Assembly (NCBI RefSeq): GCF_031157525.1
Contig: NZ_JAVIXR010000012.1
Location: 56,159 to 120,158, forward strand
DNA from: Marinobacter sediminicola
GTDB lineage: Bacteria; Pseudomonadota; Gammaproteobacteria; Pseudomonadales; Oleiphilaceae
Reading direction: 5' to 3'
Length of the DNA stretch: 64,000 nucleotides
Part shown: positions 47,130 through 56,557 of the stretch, piece by piece
Numbering within the stretch: position 1 is the stretch's first letter
Layout: every line of letters starts with the position of its first letter
Notes under the pieces: generated by a model
What the model was told of the DNA's origin: nothing
Seen by the model: only the letters and a program-made list of their open reading frames with translations
Databases searched by the model: none
Made by a program: the position numbers and the translations under genes

Positions 47130-47471
47130 ATGAAACTGTACGGCATCCGCAACTGCGACACCGTCAAAAAAGCCCGTAAATGGCTTGATGACCAGGGAAT
47201 TTCTTACGAATTTCACGACTTCAAAAAAGAAGGTCTGGACAGGGATCGGCTATCCCAATGGGAAGAGGCAGTGGGCTGGGAAACCCTGCTGAACCGCCGA
47301 GGCACCACCTGGCGCAAGCTCAGCGAAGAGGTTCGTGATACTATTGGCGCCCTTTCTGCCCACGACATCATGCTGGAAAACACCTCCATCATTAAACGTC
47401 CCGTGGTCGAACATAACGGCGCAGTTTATGTCGGCTTTAACGCCGACGACTGGGCAACAACCATCAAATAG
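47130..47471 (+). CDS. ArsC/Spx-family reductase-like protein (YffB type)
   Basis: 113 aa thioredoxin-fold protein: KLYGIRNCDTVKKARKWLDDQGISYEFHDFKKEG at the start, and later RRGTTWRKL and IKRPVVEHNGAVYVGF. It has the single N-terminal Cys of the YffB/Spx subgroup, not a CxxC. It sits between dapC and dapD, an arrangement found in Pseudomonas-like genomes. Function is not established; glutathione-linked reduction is suggested for the family. Confidence 0.85.
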   Translation: MKLYGIRNCDTVKKARKWLDDQGISYEFHDFKKEGLDRDRLSQWEEAVGWETLLNRRGTTWRKLSEEVRDTIGALSAHDIMLENTSIIKRPVVEHNGAVYVGFNADDWATTIK

Positions 47472-47502
47472 CAACTATCAGATAGACAGGAGCAATCACT
47501 GC

Positions 47503-48531
47503 ATGAGCTTTGCATTCGGTATAGGTATCGGCAGCCAGAACAACCAGGGCGAATGGCTGGAAGTTTTTTACCAGCAACCGATGATCACACCGGAAACAGA
47601 GCTGATAGATGCAGTCGAAACTGTACTGAACTATCAGGGCGGCAATCAGGTCATCCAGGCCACCGCTGAGCAGCTTACCCAACTAGCCACTGCCCTACGC
47701 CAGATCGGCGCCACAGAGCAGGCGTCACTGGCAGAGAAGGCTGCCGGCAGCAAGCGCCCAGTGGTCGTGACGGTACTGCAAACAGACGGTACTGCATCCA
47801 GCACGCCAGAGGTTTACCTCAAGCTGCACCTGATTTCCCATCGACAAGTAAAGCCCCACGGGCTCAAGCTTGACGGCATCTTCGGCCTGTTGCCGAACCT
47901 TGCTTGGACTAACGAAGGCGCGATTGATTTGAACGAGCTGCCAGACCGCCAGCTTAAAGCCCGCCTTGAAGGTCGGACTCTGGAAGTAAAATCTGTCGAC
48001 AAATTCCCACAAATGACGGACTACGTGGTACCCAGCGGCGTTCGTATTGCGGACACCGCGAGAGTGCGCCTTGGTGCCTACGTGGGCGAAGGCACAACCG
48101 TAATGCACGAAGGCTTTATCAACTTCAATGCCGGCACAGAAGGTACGAGCATGGTTGAGGGCCGCATTTCTGCGGGCGTTATGGTTGGAAAAGGTTCCGA
48201 TCTGGGCGGCGGTTGCTCCACCATGGGCACCCTTTCCGGTGGCGGCAACATGGTTATTTCCGTGGGTGAAAACTGCCTGATCGGCGCGAATGCAGGCATC
48301 GGCATTCCTCTGGGTGACCGCTGCACGGTTGAATCCGGCCTATATGTTACAGCCGGCACCAAGGTTGCCTTACTCGACGGCAACAACGAGCTAGTGGAAG
48401 TGGTAAAAGCCCGCGATCTGGCCGGTAAGCCAGACTTGCTCTTCCGCCGCAACAGCCAATCCGGCGCTGTGGAATGCAAAACCAACCAATCCGCCATCGA
48501 GCTGAATGAAGAACTGCATGCAAACAACTAA
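47503..48531 (+). CDS. dapD: Tetrahydrodipicolinate N-succinyltransferase
   Basis: 342 aa from the ATG at 47503 (AGGAG upstream); the open frame extends further upstream across the arsC-like gene, but that part is unlike the family. N-terminal [19 protein letters not shown] and hexapeptide-repeat beta-helix ([50 protein letters not shown]). It is the longer DapD type seen in Pseudomonas and Marinobacter, not the 274-aa E. coli form. Succinylates tetrahydrodipicolinate with succinyl-CoA. Confidence 0.94.
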   Translation: MSFAFGIGIGSQNNQGEWLEVFYQQPMITPETELIDAVETVLNYQGGNQVIQATAEQLTQLATALRQIGATEQASLAEKAAGSKRPVVVTVLQTDGTASSTPEVYLKLHLISHRQVKPHGLKLDGIFGLLPNLAWTNEGAIDLNELPDRQLKARLEGRTLEVKSVDKFPQMTDYVVPSGVRIADTARVRLGAYVGEGTTVMHEGFINFNAGTEGTSMVEGRISAGVMVGKGSDLGGGCSTMGTLSGGGNMVISVGENCLIGANAGIGIPLGDRCTVESGLYVTAGTKVALLDGNNELVEVVKARDLAGKPDLLFRRNSQSGAVECKTNQSAIELNEELHANN

Positions 48532-49654
48532 TTCCCCAACGCTCGACTTGGCCATTGACCTGATCAGCCGCCCTTCGGTATCTCCAGAAGACGCCGGCTG
48601 CCAGGAGTTGATGATGTCTCGCCTGGCCCCTCTTGGATTTAGCGGCGAACACATGCGCTTTGGCGATACCGACAATCTCTGGGCCCGCAAAGGCACTGAG
48701 GGCCCTGTTCTGGCGTTTGCCGGCCATACCGATGTGGTGCCTACCGGGCCGGAGAAAAACTGGGCTCACCCACCGTTTGACCCGGTTATAAAAGACGGTT
48801 ACCTCCTTGGCCGTGGCGCTGCAGATATGAAAGGCAGCCTTGCGGCATTCGTTACTGCCTGCGAGCGTTTCGTGAGCACCCATCCAGATCATCGTGGCTC
48901 CATTGCTCTGCTGATCACAAGCGATGAGGAAGGCCCGGCCCAGAACGGCACCGTAAAGGTGATCGAAGCACTGGAAGCCCGTTCAGAAAAGATGGACTGG
49001 TGTTTGATTGGTGAGCCATCGAGCACGCAAGAAGTGGGTGATGTGATCAAGAATGGACGGCGCGGCTCCTTGCACGGCTACCTCACTGTGCATGGCACCC
49101 AAGGCCACGTGGCCTACCCGCACTTGGCGGAAAATGCCATTCATGCCGTTGCACCCGCTCTGCACTCCTTGGCTAACGAGTTCTGGGATAACGGCAACGA
49201 TTACTTCCCACCCACCACTTTTCAGATCACCAAAGTGGAAGCCGGCACCGGTAGTAACATCATTCCCGGTGAGTGTTTGGTGCACTTCAACTTCCGTTAC
49301 TGCACAGAGAACACTGCAGAAAGCCTTGAAGAGCGGGTTGTCGCTACGCTTGATCGACACAACCTGAAATATGACCTGCAATGGCATCTCAGTGGCCGAC
49401 CTTTCCTCACTGATAAGGGTGCATTGGTCTCCGCCACTCAAAGCGCCATCCGCAATGTGACCGGGCGTGAAACCGAGCTCTCTACCTCAGGGGGCACGTC
49501 TGATGGGCGTTTCATTGCACCTACCGGCGCACAGGTTGTGGAACTGGGACCGATCAATGCGACGATTCACAAGGTGAACGAGTGTGTGAAAGCTGACGAT
49601 CTGGACACCCTCTCCCAAATCTATGAACAGATTCTGGTGGAACTGCTCGCCTGA
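48518..49654 (+). CDS. dapE: Succinyl-diaminopimelate desuccinylase
   Basis: 378 aa M20-family zinc peptidase. Metal ligands in [24 protein letters not shown] and [11 protein letters not shown]; substrate residues in [13 protein letters not shown]. The start at 48518 overlaps the dapD end by 14 nt; an ATG four codons earlier (48506) is also in frame. It completes a dapC-dapD-dapE cluster. An intrinsic-type hairpin follows. Confidence 0.94.
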   Translation: MQTTNSPTLDLAIDLISRPSVSPEDAGCQELMMSRLAPLGFSGEHMRFGDTDNLWARKGTEGPVLAFAGHTDVVPTGPEKNWAHPPFDPVIKDGYLLGRGAADMKGSLAAFVTACERFVSTHPDHRGSIALLITSDEEGPAQNGTVKVIEALEARSEKMDWCLIGEPSSTQEVGDVIKNGRRGSLHGYLTVHGTQGHVAYPHLAENAIHAVAPALHSLANEFWDNGNDYFPPTTFQITKVEAGTGSNIIPGECLVHFNFRYCTENTAESLEERVVATLDRHNLKYDLQWHLSGRPFLTDKGALVSATQSAIRNVTGRETELSTSGGTSDGRFIAPTGAQVVELGPINATIHKVNECVKADDLDTLSQIYEQILVELLA

Positions 49655-49679
49655 ACTGCAGATTCAAGACAATCTGAAA

Positions 49680-49716
49680 CCAAGAGGCCAGAGCTTATGC
49701 CCTGGCCTCTTGGTTT
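49680..49716 (+). terminator. Terminator after dapE
   Basis: CCAAGAGGCCAG (49680-49691) pairs with CTGGCCTCTTGG (49702-49713) in a perfect 12-bp stem, followed by a short T-rich stretch (TTTG). It ends the map-dapE operon and may serve the convergent slyX gene too. Confidence 0.75.
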
Positions 49717-49735
49717 GTAAGAACGCATTCATGAA

Positions 49736-49954
49736 TCAATAATGCGGAGGCGGAGCCTCTTCCTCTTCACGCTTGATATTGGATGAAGAAACATCCTTTA
49801 TCTGACTGTGCAGTAATCGCTTGGCATTCCAGAGTTCACGAATATCCATCTCCTGTTTTGCCACCTGCTCGCTCAAGGTATTGATAACGTCGTCCTGAAA
49901 GGCAAGCCGTGTTTCAAGTTCATCCAGTCTGTTTTGAAGGTCTTTTTGGCTCAT
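49736..49954 (-). CDS. slyX: SlyX family protein
   Basis: 72 aa, almost all coiled coil (LQNRLDELETRLAFQDDVINTLSEQVAKQEMDIREL), with the SlyX C-terminal signature ending PPPHY. Length equals the family norm. Function is unknown. It is convergent with dapE and alone by spacing. Confidence 0.9.
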   Translation of the reverse strand: MSQKDLQNRLDELETRLAFQDDVINTLSEQVAKQEMDIRELWNAKRLLHSQIKDVSSSNIKREEEEAPPPHY

Positions 49955-50217
49955 CAGGTACTAAAGCTCCGTCAGATGAATAATTCACGTAGATGGGTAG
50001 AAAGTGCAGCCAAAATGCCTTCTAACGACATTCTGTGGCATTCGGCACAACAGGCGCTTGGTAAGCAGCAGGGATAATCTGCTATCATGCCGCTTTTGCC
50101 CGCCCGAGTTCCCGTTTTCCAGGAAATCAGGCGGTAATCACTGGCCGGATAAACGATTTTACCCGATATCCGGTTTTTTATCGTCAGCGTTAATGAAATA
50201 TGGAGAATTCTCAGTCA

Positions 50218-50781
50218 ATGCGTAATCCAGCCAAAGCGATCCTTGTTGCTATTCTGATCGCTATTCCCGCCCCATTTATCCTAGGCTTTCTGCTGGTTTC
50301 TTTTACCCCGGAGCTGTTCCAGATCCTGTCTCAGTCCCAGAGCAATGAATTGGCAACAAGCACGCCGTTCGTTCTCGGCAGCGCGCAGGGTATCGCAGCA
50401 TACGTTATCAGCTTAATTGTTTTTGGCATTGTCGGCTTTGTGGCCGTTGCCATCGCAGCCAAGCAGCCCACACGGGGCTCGTCGAAGCGCGCCAGCTCAC
50501 CATCACGTAGCCAGAGTTCCAACCAGAACTATGCCGATGATGAAGCCGACTACGACGACGACAGCCCGGAAGGCGACGAAGAAGGCACTGTAAAGTGGTT
50601 TAACGTCAAGAAGGGCTTCGGCTTTATTGTCCGCGACAGCGGAGACGAAGTATTTGTTCACTTCCGTGCCATTCGTGGAAGTGGCCGCCGCGTGCTTCGC
50701 CAAGGCCAACTGGTTCGATTCAGCGTTGTTGACGCCGACAAGGGCCTGCAAGCAGATAATGTTTCTATCCTGAGCGACTGA
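50218..50781 (+). CDS. Membrane-anchored cold-shock-domain protein
   Basis: 187 aa from the ATG at 50218 (GGAG 12 nt upstream); an ATG at 50200 is in frame but lacks a site. Two TM helices (about 8-30 and 60-80) are followed by a Ser/Arg linker and an acidic stretch (DDEADYDDDSPEGDEE), then a cold-shock domain (EGTVKWFNVKKGFGFIVRD with RNP-1, EVFVHF with RNP-2). Most CSD proteins are soluble and about 70 aa; this one would hold the RNA-binding domain at the inner membrane. No partner gene is obvious. Confidence 0.85.
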   Translation: MRNPAKAILVAILIAIPAPFILGFLLVSFTPELFQILSQSQSNELATSTPFVLGSAQGIAAYVISLIVFGIVGFVAVAIAAKQPTRGSSKRASSPSRSQSSNQNYADDEADYDDDSPEGDEEGTVKWFNVKKGFGFIVRDSGDEVFVHFRAIRGSGRRVLRQGQLVRFSVVDADKGLQADNVSILSD

Positions 50782-50796
50782 AACCTGATCTGATGT

Positions 50797-50836
50797 AAAA
50801 AGGCAGCCTGCTATTTATTTAGCGGCTGCCTTTTTT
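50797..50836. terminator. Terminator after the CSD gene
   Basis: AAAAAGGCAGCC (50797-50808) pairs with GGCTGCC (50824-50830) plus TTTTTT (50831-50836). It lies between two convergent genes and can work in both directions. Confidence 0.85.
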
Positions 50837-50864
50837 CGTTCTGAGCCTCTTAATTCCTGGGCAC

Positions 50865-51323
50865 TCAGTTCCAAACAACAAGCTGCTCGCCGCGACTATC
50901 CAGCCGCCACCATTTCTCATCTTCCGCTGGCTCGCCTTCTTTCCACTCTCCCGGGCTGCAGCGGATTTCAGTGTCCATGGTTCGCCATGCACTGCGTGCA
51001 CACTCCAGATCGCTGTTCCAGGGTAGCTGCTCACCTTCTATAATTAGTGATGTAAATCGCTTCCCGAACGCCTGGGGATAGAGGGTTACTTTCAGCTGAG
51101 CTTCCCCAAAAATAGCCGTACCCTTGGTAACGGATGCAACATCACTGTCATCGAGTACCAACTGCTTTACATGGCCTTCAAGCCAGCGATGAACGGCGCC
51201 TGTTTCCAAGTCACGAATGTAGATTTCCAGATCCTGCACTCGCAGATTCTCCATGGTGGTGATCACAATGGGGCCCATAGTGAACCGGCCCGGGCCGCGC
51301 TGCAAGCCAGCGTTCCAGTTCAT
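50865..51323 (-). CDS. Unknown 152-aa protein overlapping the Clp-N/ATPase gene
   Basis: No family recognised. The ATG at 51323 is preceded by a very strong GGTGGAGGA at ideal spacing, so this start is preferred although it lies 113 nt inside the upstream gene, in another frame. Later ATGs (51278, 51254) lack good sites. The protein is soluble, with beta-rich start (LEIYIRDLETGAVHRWLEGHVKQLVL) and a Trp-rich acidic C-terminus (EDEKWWRLDSRGEQLVVWN). The overlap and shared strand imply coupled expression and a joint role with the ATPase. Confidence 0.75.
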   Translation of the reverse strand: MNWNAGLQRGPGRFTMGPIVITTMENLRVQDLEIYIRDLETGAVHRWLEGHVKQLVLDDSDVASVTKGTAIFGEAQLKVTLYPQAFGKRFTSLIIEGEQLPWNSDLECARSAWRTMDTEIRCSPGEWKEGEPAEDEKWWRLDSRGEQLVVWN

Positions 51324-52638
51324 ACCGTAAATCCTCCACCATTAGTCGGTTCAAGGTTCCGGCAGCTTTGCGTTCATGCCAGGCTACTTCAGCAGCCGTG
51401 CGCAGCAAATGTATTTCCTCGAACGACTGCTCAATCTCTTCGAGTGGTTCTTGTCGCGCCATAGCAACAAGGCTCTGACGCCGGAGCGTGTCGGCCTGCC
51501 CGGACAACGCTACGGATCCTACCGGGCCACGCCGCGCAAACAGTTCCAGCCGTGCCGCAGCTCGCTCCACCCACTGCAACATTCCTCCGGGCGTACACAC
51601 ACATCGACTGTGCCGGGATGAGGCAAATTGAATCACGGGTTGAGAGAGCAGTATATTCCAGCGGCGCTCGATGTTTGCTTGATGGGCAACCAGAATGGCT
51701 TTGCGCTGCAGCTCGCTGGATAGCGGCATGTTACATACCTCCAGCGTACGCCCAAGCTGTTGCTCCAGAGCACGGCATGGCTTTTCGCTGCCTTGTGGCG
51801 TATCTGGCCCCAACAGCACTATAGGCCCTTGCCATCGCTGGACAAGCTCGGATGCCAGACCCAATGGGCGATCCATCAATGCCAACAAATCCACCGGCGC
51901 TACATTATCCAGCACCAAAACCGGCCAAGGCTTTTTACCATTGGCGGGAATGACCGCAAGCTCGCTGGCCATCACCTCCGTTTCACTGCGCAGATCCATC
52001 TCAACATATGGCTGCGCCAGTGACGACAACAGGGACCGCAGCCAAACAGACTTGCCCGCGCCACGCTCTCCCCTGACCCAAACCACCACCCCCGGCGTTG
52101 CTGCAAGAGTAATGGATACATCTTCTGCAAGCTCGATCCAATCCGCATCGGTGATCACTACCGGCGCGGCCTCTTCATCCTCAATGCCCGGCCTTTCCGA
52201 ACGTCCGCCTTCACTACACATATCACTCGATTCAGGCCACCGTGACACCAACTCCAGCACAGCAACGTAAGCCTTTTCCTGCAGGCGCTCGGCATGTCTT
52301 GCGAGCACTTCCAGAAGCTGAGGCCAATCAAGCCAGGCAGGCGTATCAAAGGATTCTCGAGCGGTTGCCAGCCAGTAGATGAGCTGGGAGGACAGCAGGC
52401 CTTCACCGCCTACTTCAGTCACTATGGGTTGTTCACATTGTATGGTGCGGATCAGCTCGTCCATATCCACGCCTGAGCCGCGCAAGAAGTTCCTCACGGA
52501 AGGGCTGGATTCCAACAAAGCGAGCAGGAAATCTTCAACCGTAATGACTACGCCGCCACGACGATCAACATCTTCGCGGGCATTCAGTAATGCAGTCTGA
52601 CATTGGGGGGCGAGGCATCCTTGCCAATCTTCCATCAA
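51211..52638 (-). CDS. Clp-N-like repeat plus P-loop ATPase, unknown function
   Basis: 475 aa. Residues about 7-70 resemble one Clp_N repeat (ALLNAREDVDRRGGVVITVEDFLLALLES, VRNFLRGSGVDMDELI). A P-loop ATPase follows: Walker A GERGAGKS (190-197) and a Walker B-like LVLDN (241-245), with Asn where most AAA+ proteins have Glu. No second AAA module, ClpP loop or T6SS ClpV features are seen, so it is not ClpA/B/V. The C-terminus is His-rich (CDHHHGE). It is translationally linked to the following 152-aa gene. The role is unknown; a substrate-remodelling or STAND-like switch is possible. Confidence 0.75.
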   Translation of the reverse strand: MMEDWQGCLAPQCQTALLNAREDVDRRGGVVITVEDFLLALLESSPSVRNFLRGSGVDMDELIRTIQCEQPIVTEVGGEGLLSSQLIYWLATARESFDTPAWLDWPQLLEVLARHAERLQEKAYVAVLELVSRWPESSDMCSEGGRSERPGIEDEEAAPVVITDADWIELAEDVSITLAATPGVVVWVRGERGAGKSVWLRSLLSSLAQPYVEMDLRSETEVMASELAVIPANGKKPWPVLVLDNVAPVDLLALMDRPLGLASELVQRWQGPIVLLGPDTPQGSEKPCRALEQQLGRTLEVCNMPLSSELQRKAILVAHQANIERRWNILLSQPVIQFASSRHSRCVCTPGGMLQWVERAAARLELFARRGPVGSVALSGQADTLRRQSLVAMARQEPLEEIEQSFEEIHLLRTAAEVAWHERKAAGTLNRLMVEDLRYELERWLAARPGPVHYGPHCDHHHGESASAGSGNLHS

Positions 52639-52678
52639 ACGTTTCCCTGTTTTATCGCATCGTCCTGATGCTTGAAGC

Positions 52679-52694
52679 GTTAGTTAAAACTAAC
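52679..52694. promoter_or_regulatory. Palindrome upstream of the Clp-N/ATPase gene
   Basis: GTTAGTT-AA-AACTAAC lies about 41-56 nt before the ATPase ATG. It could be an operator for this gene pair, or a weak terminator for the glyoxalase gene upstream; no promoter boxes near consensus were found. Confidence 0.35.
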
Positions 52695-52759
52695 TTTTAG
52701 TATCTTCGCAATTCTATGGTTGTTTCGCGCTATCTGCAATTCCAGCGGGCATACCGCAC

Positions 52760-53200
52760 TCACCAGCTGCCGGTATTCTCCATACTCACCCAAGGCTCTT
52801 TAGGCGCCAACGGCTCGCCTTTCTGTAGTAACTCTATGGAAATATTGTCTGGTGAACGGATAAACGCCATGTACCCATCCCGAGGTGGGCGGTTGATCGT
52901 AACGCCACCGGCCTGCAGCGACTCACAAAGCGCATAGATGTCATCCACTCGATAAGCCAGATGGCCAAAGTTACGACCACCGTCATACTCTTCCGGATCC
53001 CAGTTATAGGTCAGCTCCAGCGTAGGCGCCTTATGCTCACGCGCTTGAGCTTCGTCCTTTGCCGCTGCGAGAAACACGAGCGTAAATCGGCCTTTCTCAC
53101 TGTCTCTACGGTCGATCTCAACCATACCCAGCAAGTCACAAAAAAAATGCAGGGATTTCTCAAGATCCCTTACGCGGATCATCGTATGTAGGTACTGCAT
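52760..53200 (-). CDS. gloA: Lactoylglutathione lyase (glyoxalase I)
   Basis: 146 aa from the ATG at 53200, with AGGAGG upstream; an upstream in-frame stretch to 53323 is not homologous. VOC fold with metal ligands His5 (YLHTMIRV), Glu in TLELTYNW, His in [10 protein letters not shown] and Glu in ISIELLQKG. Converts methylglyoxal-glutathione hemithioacetal to S-lactoylglutathione. It is divergent from the DUF1853 gene. Confidence 0.94.
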   Translation of the reverse strand: MQYLHTMIRVRDLEKSLHFFCDLLGMVEIDRRDSEKGRFTLVFLAAAKDEAQAREHKAPTLELTYNWDPEEYDGGRNFGHLAYRVDDIYALCESLQAGGVTINRPPRDGYMAFIRSPDNISIELLQKGEPLAPKEPWVSMENTGSW

Positions 53201-53306
53201 ACTGCCTCCTTCCGTATCCTTTTGCTTCAAGCGGTGAACCCTGCGCTTTGACTGGCACGGGACTGCCGCATCTTTATTACCACACAGTTTACGGTATTCT
53301 GGACGG

Positions 53307-54203
53307 ATGGACGCAAACCTCAAGCCCGAACTGATCAGCCCTTACCGCACACCAGCGATCAACCACCTCGCCTGGTTGTGCCAGGCACAGCAACTGGCAC
53401 ATTCGCCGATCACTTTTGAGCCTGCAGTGTATCTGCCTTCGAACTACCCTGACCTGCTCAAGCTATGGGATGAAGATCCTGAGGCTGCACCTCCGTTACT
53501 GAGGGAGCCGCCACAGCGCAGGCTGGGATTCTATTTCGAACGACTGTATCAGGTTTTGCTGGAAGACCTGCTCGGCTGGCCCATTCTGATGAAGAACCAA
53601 CAGATACAATCTGCCGGGCACACCATCGGAGAGCTGGATTTCGTGGTGCACAATCGTGCAGAAGACCGCATTGAACACCACGAAATTGCCATCAAGTTCT
53701 ACCTTGGCGTGCCAGAGTCCAACGGAACGACCCTCTGGTACGGCCCCAATGCCAGAGACCGACTGGATATAAAAACAACGAGCCTGCTCGAACAACAAAG
53801 CCGGCGCACATGGTTGCCGGAAACACTCGCAATGCTCTCCGAATCTGGCATTACCGGCCCGCTGACACCACGGATTTTCATGCCGGGGTATTTGTTCTAT
53901 CCCGATGCCTCCCAGGCAACAGCGCCGGATTATGTTCCCAGCGAGCATCTGCGTGGGCGGTGGCTGTATGTTTGCCACGCAAAAGCACTAGACACATCGC
54001 ATTGGGTTGTACTCAACAAACCACACTGGATTGGCGGCTGGTTTCAGGGCGAGAAGCCAGATGCCGAACTTGCTATGGATGCTCTGAGGCGCGTAGAAGA
54101 CAGAGGCATTCCGCAGCTGTTTGCCGTATTGCGGGAAGATCCGCGGGTCGGCAATTGGCACGAGGTGGATCGGGTGTTTGTGGTGCCGGAAGATTGGCCA
54201 TGA
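53307..54203 (+). CDS. DUF1853 family protein, PD-(D/E)XK-like
   Basis: 298 aa. The conserved DUF1853 core is visible: [19 protein letters not shown], then [10 protein letters not shown] and [11 protein letters not shown]. The spacing E-x-D ... E-x-K resembles a PD-(D/E)XK nuclease active site, with Glu/Asp in GELDF and Glu-x-x-Lys in HEIAIKF. Function is not established; a nuclease-like role is inferred. It starts at 53307 and is divergent from gloA. Confidence 0.8.
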   Translation: MDANLKPELISPYRTPAINHLAWLCQAQQLAHSPITFEPAVYLPSNYPDLLKLWDEDPEAAPPLLREPPQRRLGFYFERLYQVLLEDLLGWPILMKNQQIQSAGHTIGELDFVVHNRAEDRIEHHEIAIKFYLGVPESNGTTLWYGPNARDRLDIKTTSLLEQQSRRTWLPETLAMLSESGITGPLTPRIFMPGYLFYPDASQATAPDYVPSEHLRGRWLYVCHAKALDTSHWVVLNKPHWIGGWFQGEKPDAELAMDALRRVEDRGIPQLFAVLREDPRVGNWHEVDRVFVVPEDWP

Positions 54204-54317
54204 TTTTCGTACCAATTTCAGGAAACGCCTGCCACAATAAGCCAATAATATCAGCACTATGCAGATCAAGCTTGCAAGCAAAGCAGGCCGCTAAAACACT
54301 GATAAAGGATAGGCATC

Positions 54318-56195
54318 ATGGATGACCACAGCCAATTTCGACTGCTTTCAAAGCGCCGGTTCCTGCCGTTTTTCCTGACGCAATTTTCCGGCGCCTTCAA
54401 CGACAATCTGTTCCGCAATGTCCTGCTGCTTTTAATTACCTATACCGCAGGTGGTTTGATGGGCCTGCCGATTGATGTGGCGGTAAATATTGCGGCCTTC
54501 GTGTTCATTGTGCCGTTCTTTCTGTTCTCCGGTATTGCTGGTCAATTGGCGGACAAATACGAAAAGTCCCAGGTTATCCGATGGGTAAAACTGGCAGAAA
54601 TTGCAATCATGGTGCTGGCCGCTGTTGGCTTGTGGCACGGATGGTATGAGGCTTTGCTGCTGTTATTATTCCTGATGGGTGTACAGTCCACCTTCTTTGG
54701 CCCGGTCAAATATGCCCTCCTGCCCCAAGTGCTCACAAACGATGAGCTCGTGGGCGGCAATGCTCTGGTAGAAATGGGCACCTTCGTTGCGATTTTGGTG
54801 GGTACGCTTGCGGCCGGCTTGTTAATGGGCAGCGAGCAGCCGGAGAAACTGGCGGCAATCGGTGTAGTGGTTCTTGCCGTTGTTGGTTATCTGGCCGCAC
54901 GAAAAGTTCCGGTGACGGGCGCTACTAACCCAGAGATGACCATTGGTTTCCGGCCACTGCGAGAAACCTGGAACCTGATGCGGCTGGCAGCCGAGAATCA
55001 CTCAGTGTTGTTGTGCATCATGGCCATTTCCTGGTTCTGGTTTCTGGGCGCCGCCTACCTCACCCAATTCCCCAGCTTCGCGCAAACGGATCTGATGGGC
55101 GACGAAACCGTTGTCACCTTGCTGCTCGCCGTATTCACCATCGGGATCGCATTGGGCTCAGTTGCCTGTGAACGGCTGTCCGGGCATCGGATAGAACTGG
55201 GCATAGTGCCCATCGGCTCGCTGGGCATCAGCCTGTTCGGGCTTGATCTGTACTTCAACATGCCCGCCAATCCGGTACCGACCGACTGGTGGATGATCAT
55301 CACCGACAGCCAGCACCGGCAACTGGCCATTGACCTTCTGGGTATCGGCTTCTTTGGTGGCCTGTTTATCGTGCCGCTATATGCCTTTGTACAACAGCAA
55401 ACCCCGGAGCCCCGGCGGGCCCGCGTAATTGCGGCATTGAACGTATTCAACGCCCTATTCATGGTAGTCAGCGCTGGTATGGGTATTTTAATGCTGGGCG
55501 TGATCGGGCTCAGCATTCCGGAGTTCTTTCTGGTGCTCTCCATCATGAACCTGATCGTGGCTGGCTTCGTTTATCAGCAGGTTCCCGAGTTCGCTTTGCG
55601 GTTTATTGTCTGGATACTGTCACACACCATCTACCGGGTGCGCCACGAAGGCCTTCGCCAGATTCCCGAGGAAGGCCCGGTACTGTTGGTTTGTAACCAC
55701 GTAACCTATATGGATGCATTTATCATTGCCGGCGCAGTGCGCAGGCCCATCCGTTTTGTAATGGACCACCAAATCTTCAAAACGCCCGTTCTTGGCGCCC
55801 TGTTCAGGCTCGCCAAAACCATCCCGATTGGTCCCAAAGCCAAAGTGCCTGAGATTTACGAGACAGCTTTCAACCGCATCGACGAAGAGCTGGATGCTGG
55901 TAACGTGGTGTGTATATTCCCGGAAGGAAAACTGACATCTGACGGCGAAGTAGGCACCTTCAAAAACGGGGTTGAAATTATCATCCAGCGCAGGCCCGTA
56001 ACGGTTGTGCCCATGGCACTTCGGGGGCTATGGGGCAGCTTTTTCAGCCACTGCGGCGGGCCGGCGCTGAGCCACCTTCCGAAACGTTTCTGGTCGCGGA
56101 TCGAATTGGTGGCTGGCGAGCCGGTTTCGGCAGAAAAAGCGACTGCTGAGATGTTGGAGCAGCGGGTTAAAGGTTTGAGGGGGAGTGGTCAGTGA
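54318..56195 (+). CDS. MFS transporter fused to a lysophospholipid acyltransferase (LplT-PlsC type)
   Basis: 625 aa. Residues about 1-415 are an MFS permease with 12 TM helices (QFSGAFNDNLFRNVLLLL at the start) resembling the lysophospholipid flippase LplT. Residues about 430-620 are a PlsC/1-acyl-G3P acyltransferase domain with NHVTYMDAF (HX4D) and FPEGKLTSDGEVG. E. coli Aas carries acyltransferase plus an acyl-ACP synthetase; here the AMP-binding synthetase part is absent. It probably flips and re-acylates lysophospholipids at the inner membrane. AAGGA precedes the ATG. Confidence 0.9.
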   Translation: MDDHSQFRLLSKRRFLPFFLTQFSGAFNDNLFRNVLLLLITYTAGGLMGLPIDVAVNIAAFVFIVPFFLFSGIAGQLADKYEKSQVIRWVKLAEIAIMVLAAVGLWHGWYEALLLLLFLMGVQSTFFGPVKYALLPQVLTNDELVGGNALVEMGTFVAILVGTLAAGLLMGSEQPEKLAAIGVVVLAVVGYLAARKVPVTGATNPEMTIGFRPLRETWNLMRLAAENHSVLLCIMAISWFWFLGAAYLTQFPSFAQTDLMGDETVVTLLLAVFTIGIALGSVACERLSGHRIELGIVPIGSLGISLFGLDLYFNMPANPVPTDWWMIITDSQHRQLAIDLLGIGFFGGLFIVPLYAFVQQQTPEPRRARVIAALNVFNALFMVVSAGMGILMLGVIGLSIPEFFLVLSIMNLIVAGFVYQQVPEFALRFIVWILSHTIYRVRHEGLRQIPEEGPVLLVCNHVTYMDAFIIAGAVRRPIRFVMDHQIFKTPVLGALFRLAKTIPIGPKAKVPEIYETAFNRIDEELDAGNVVCIFPEGKLTSDGEVGTFKNGVEIIIQRRPVTVVPMALRGLWGSFFSHCGGPALSHLPKRFWSRIELVAGEPVSAEKATAEMLEQRVKGLRGSGQ

Positions 56196-56234
56196 GCTGC
56201 TGACCCTCTGGCCTTCGATCGCCGATCCCAAGCA

Positions 56235-56433
56235 TCATTCAAAAATATACATTCCGTTTTCATCCTTCTTCACATCCATAAATCCCATGTGAGGAAACAG
56301 TCGAACCTTTATTGAATACGAGAGCACGCACCCTGAAATCGCCAACAGAACACCCACGACTCTTTTTGAGCTTCTCGAAAATCTCATTTCGGCTAAATCC
56401 CTGCTTTATGAGTTCTTTTATTTGATAATCCAT
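56235..56433 (-). pseudogene. Small frameshifted gene, last in the T6SS cargo cassette
   Basis: The ATG at 56433 has a strong AAGGAGAG site. The opening frame reads MDYQIKELIKQGFSRNEIFEKLKK and, unshifted, ends at 56260 after 57 residues. In the +1 frame the sequence continues as a credible membrane helix (VVGVLLAISGCVLSYSIKV) and tail (RLFPHMGFMDVKKDENGMY) to a stop at 56235. The frames join at a run of five A (plus strand TTTTT about 56355-56365); four A would give a 65-residue one-TM protein. So this is a frameshift mutation, or possibly transcriptional slippage. Confidence 0.6.
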
Positions 56434-56557
56434 TGTCTACTCTCCTTGTAACATCAAATTGGCCATGGGCCTGCCAGGTACTCAGCACAACTTCCAGACA
56501 GCCTTTCGCCAGTTTCTTCGGCGATCAGGCGGTCACCCTGCCAGAGGGGGATACCCA

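Noticed and set aside
51211..52638. ClpV of a type VI secretion system
   Set aside because: Only one Clp_N repeat and one short ATPase region are present, with no second AAA module or ClpV C-terminus, and the T6SS cassette is 4 kb away.
56340..56370. dnaX-type programmed -1 frameshift in the small gene
   Set aside because: The frames are joined by a +1 shift (one extra A), not -1, and no stimulatory structure is evident.
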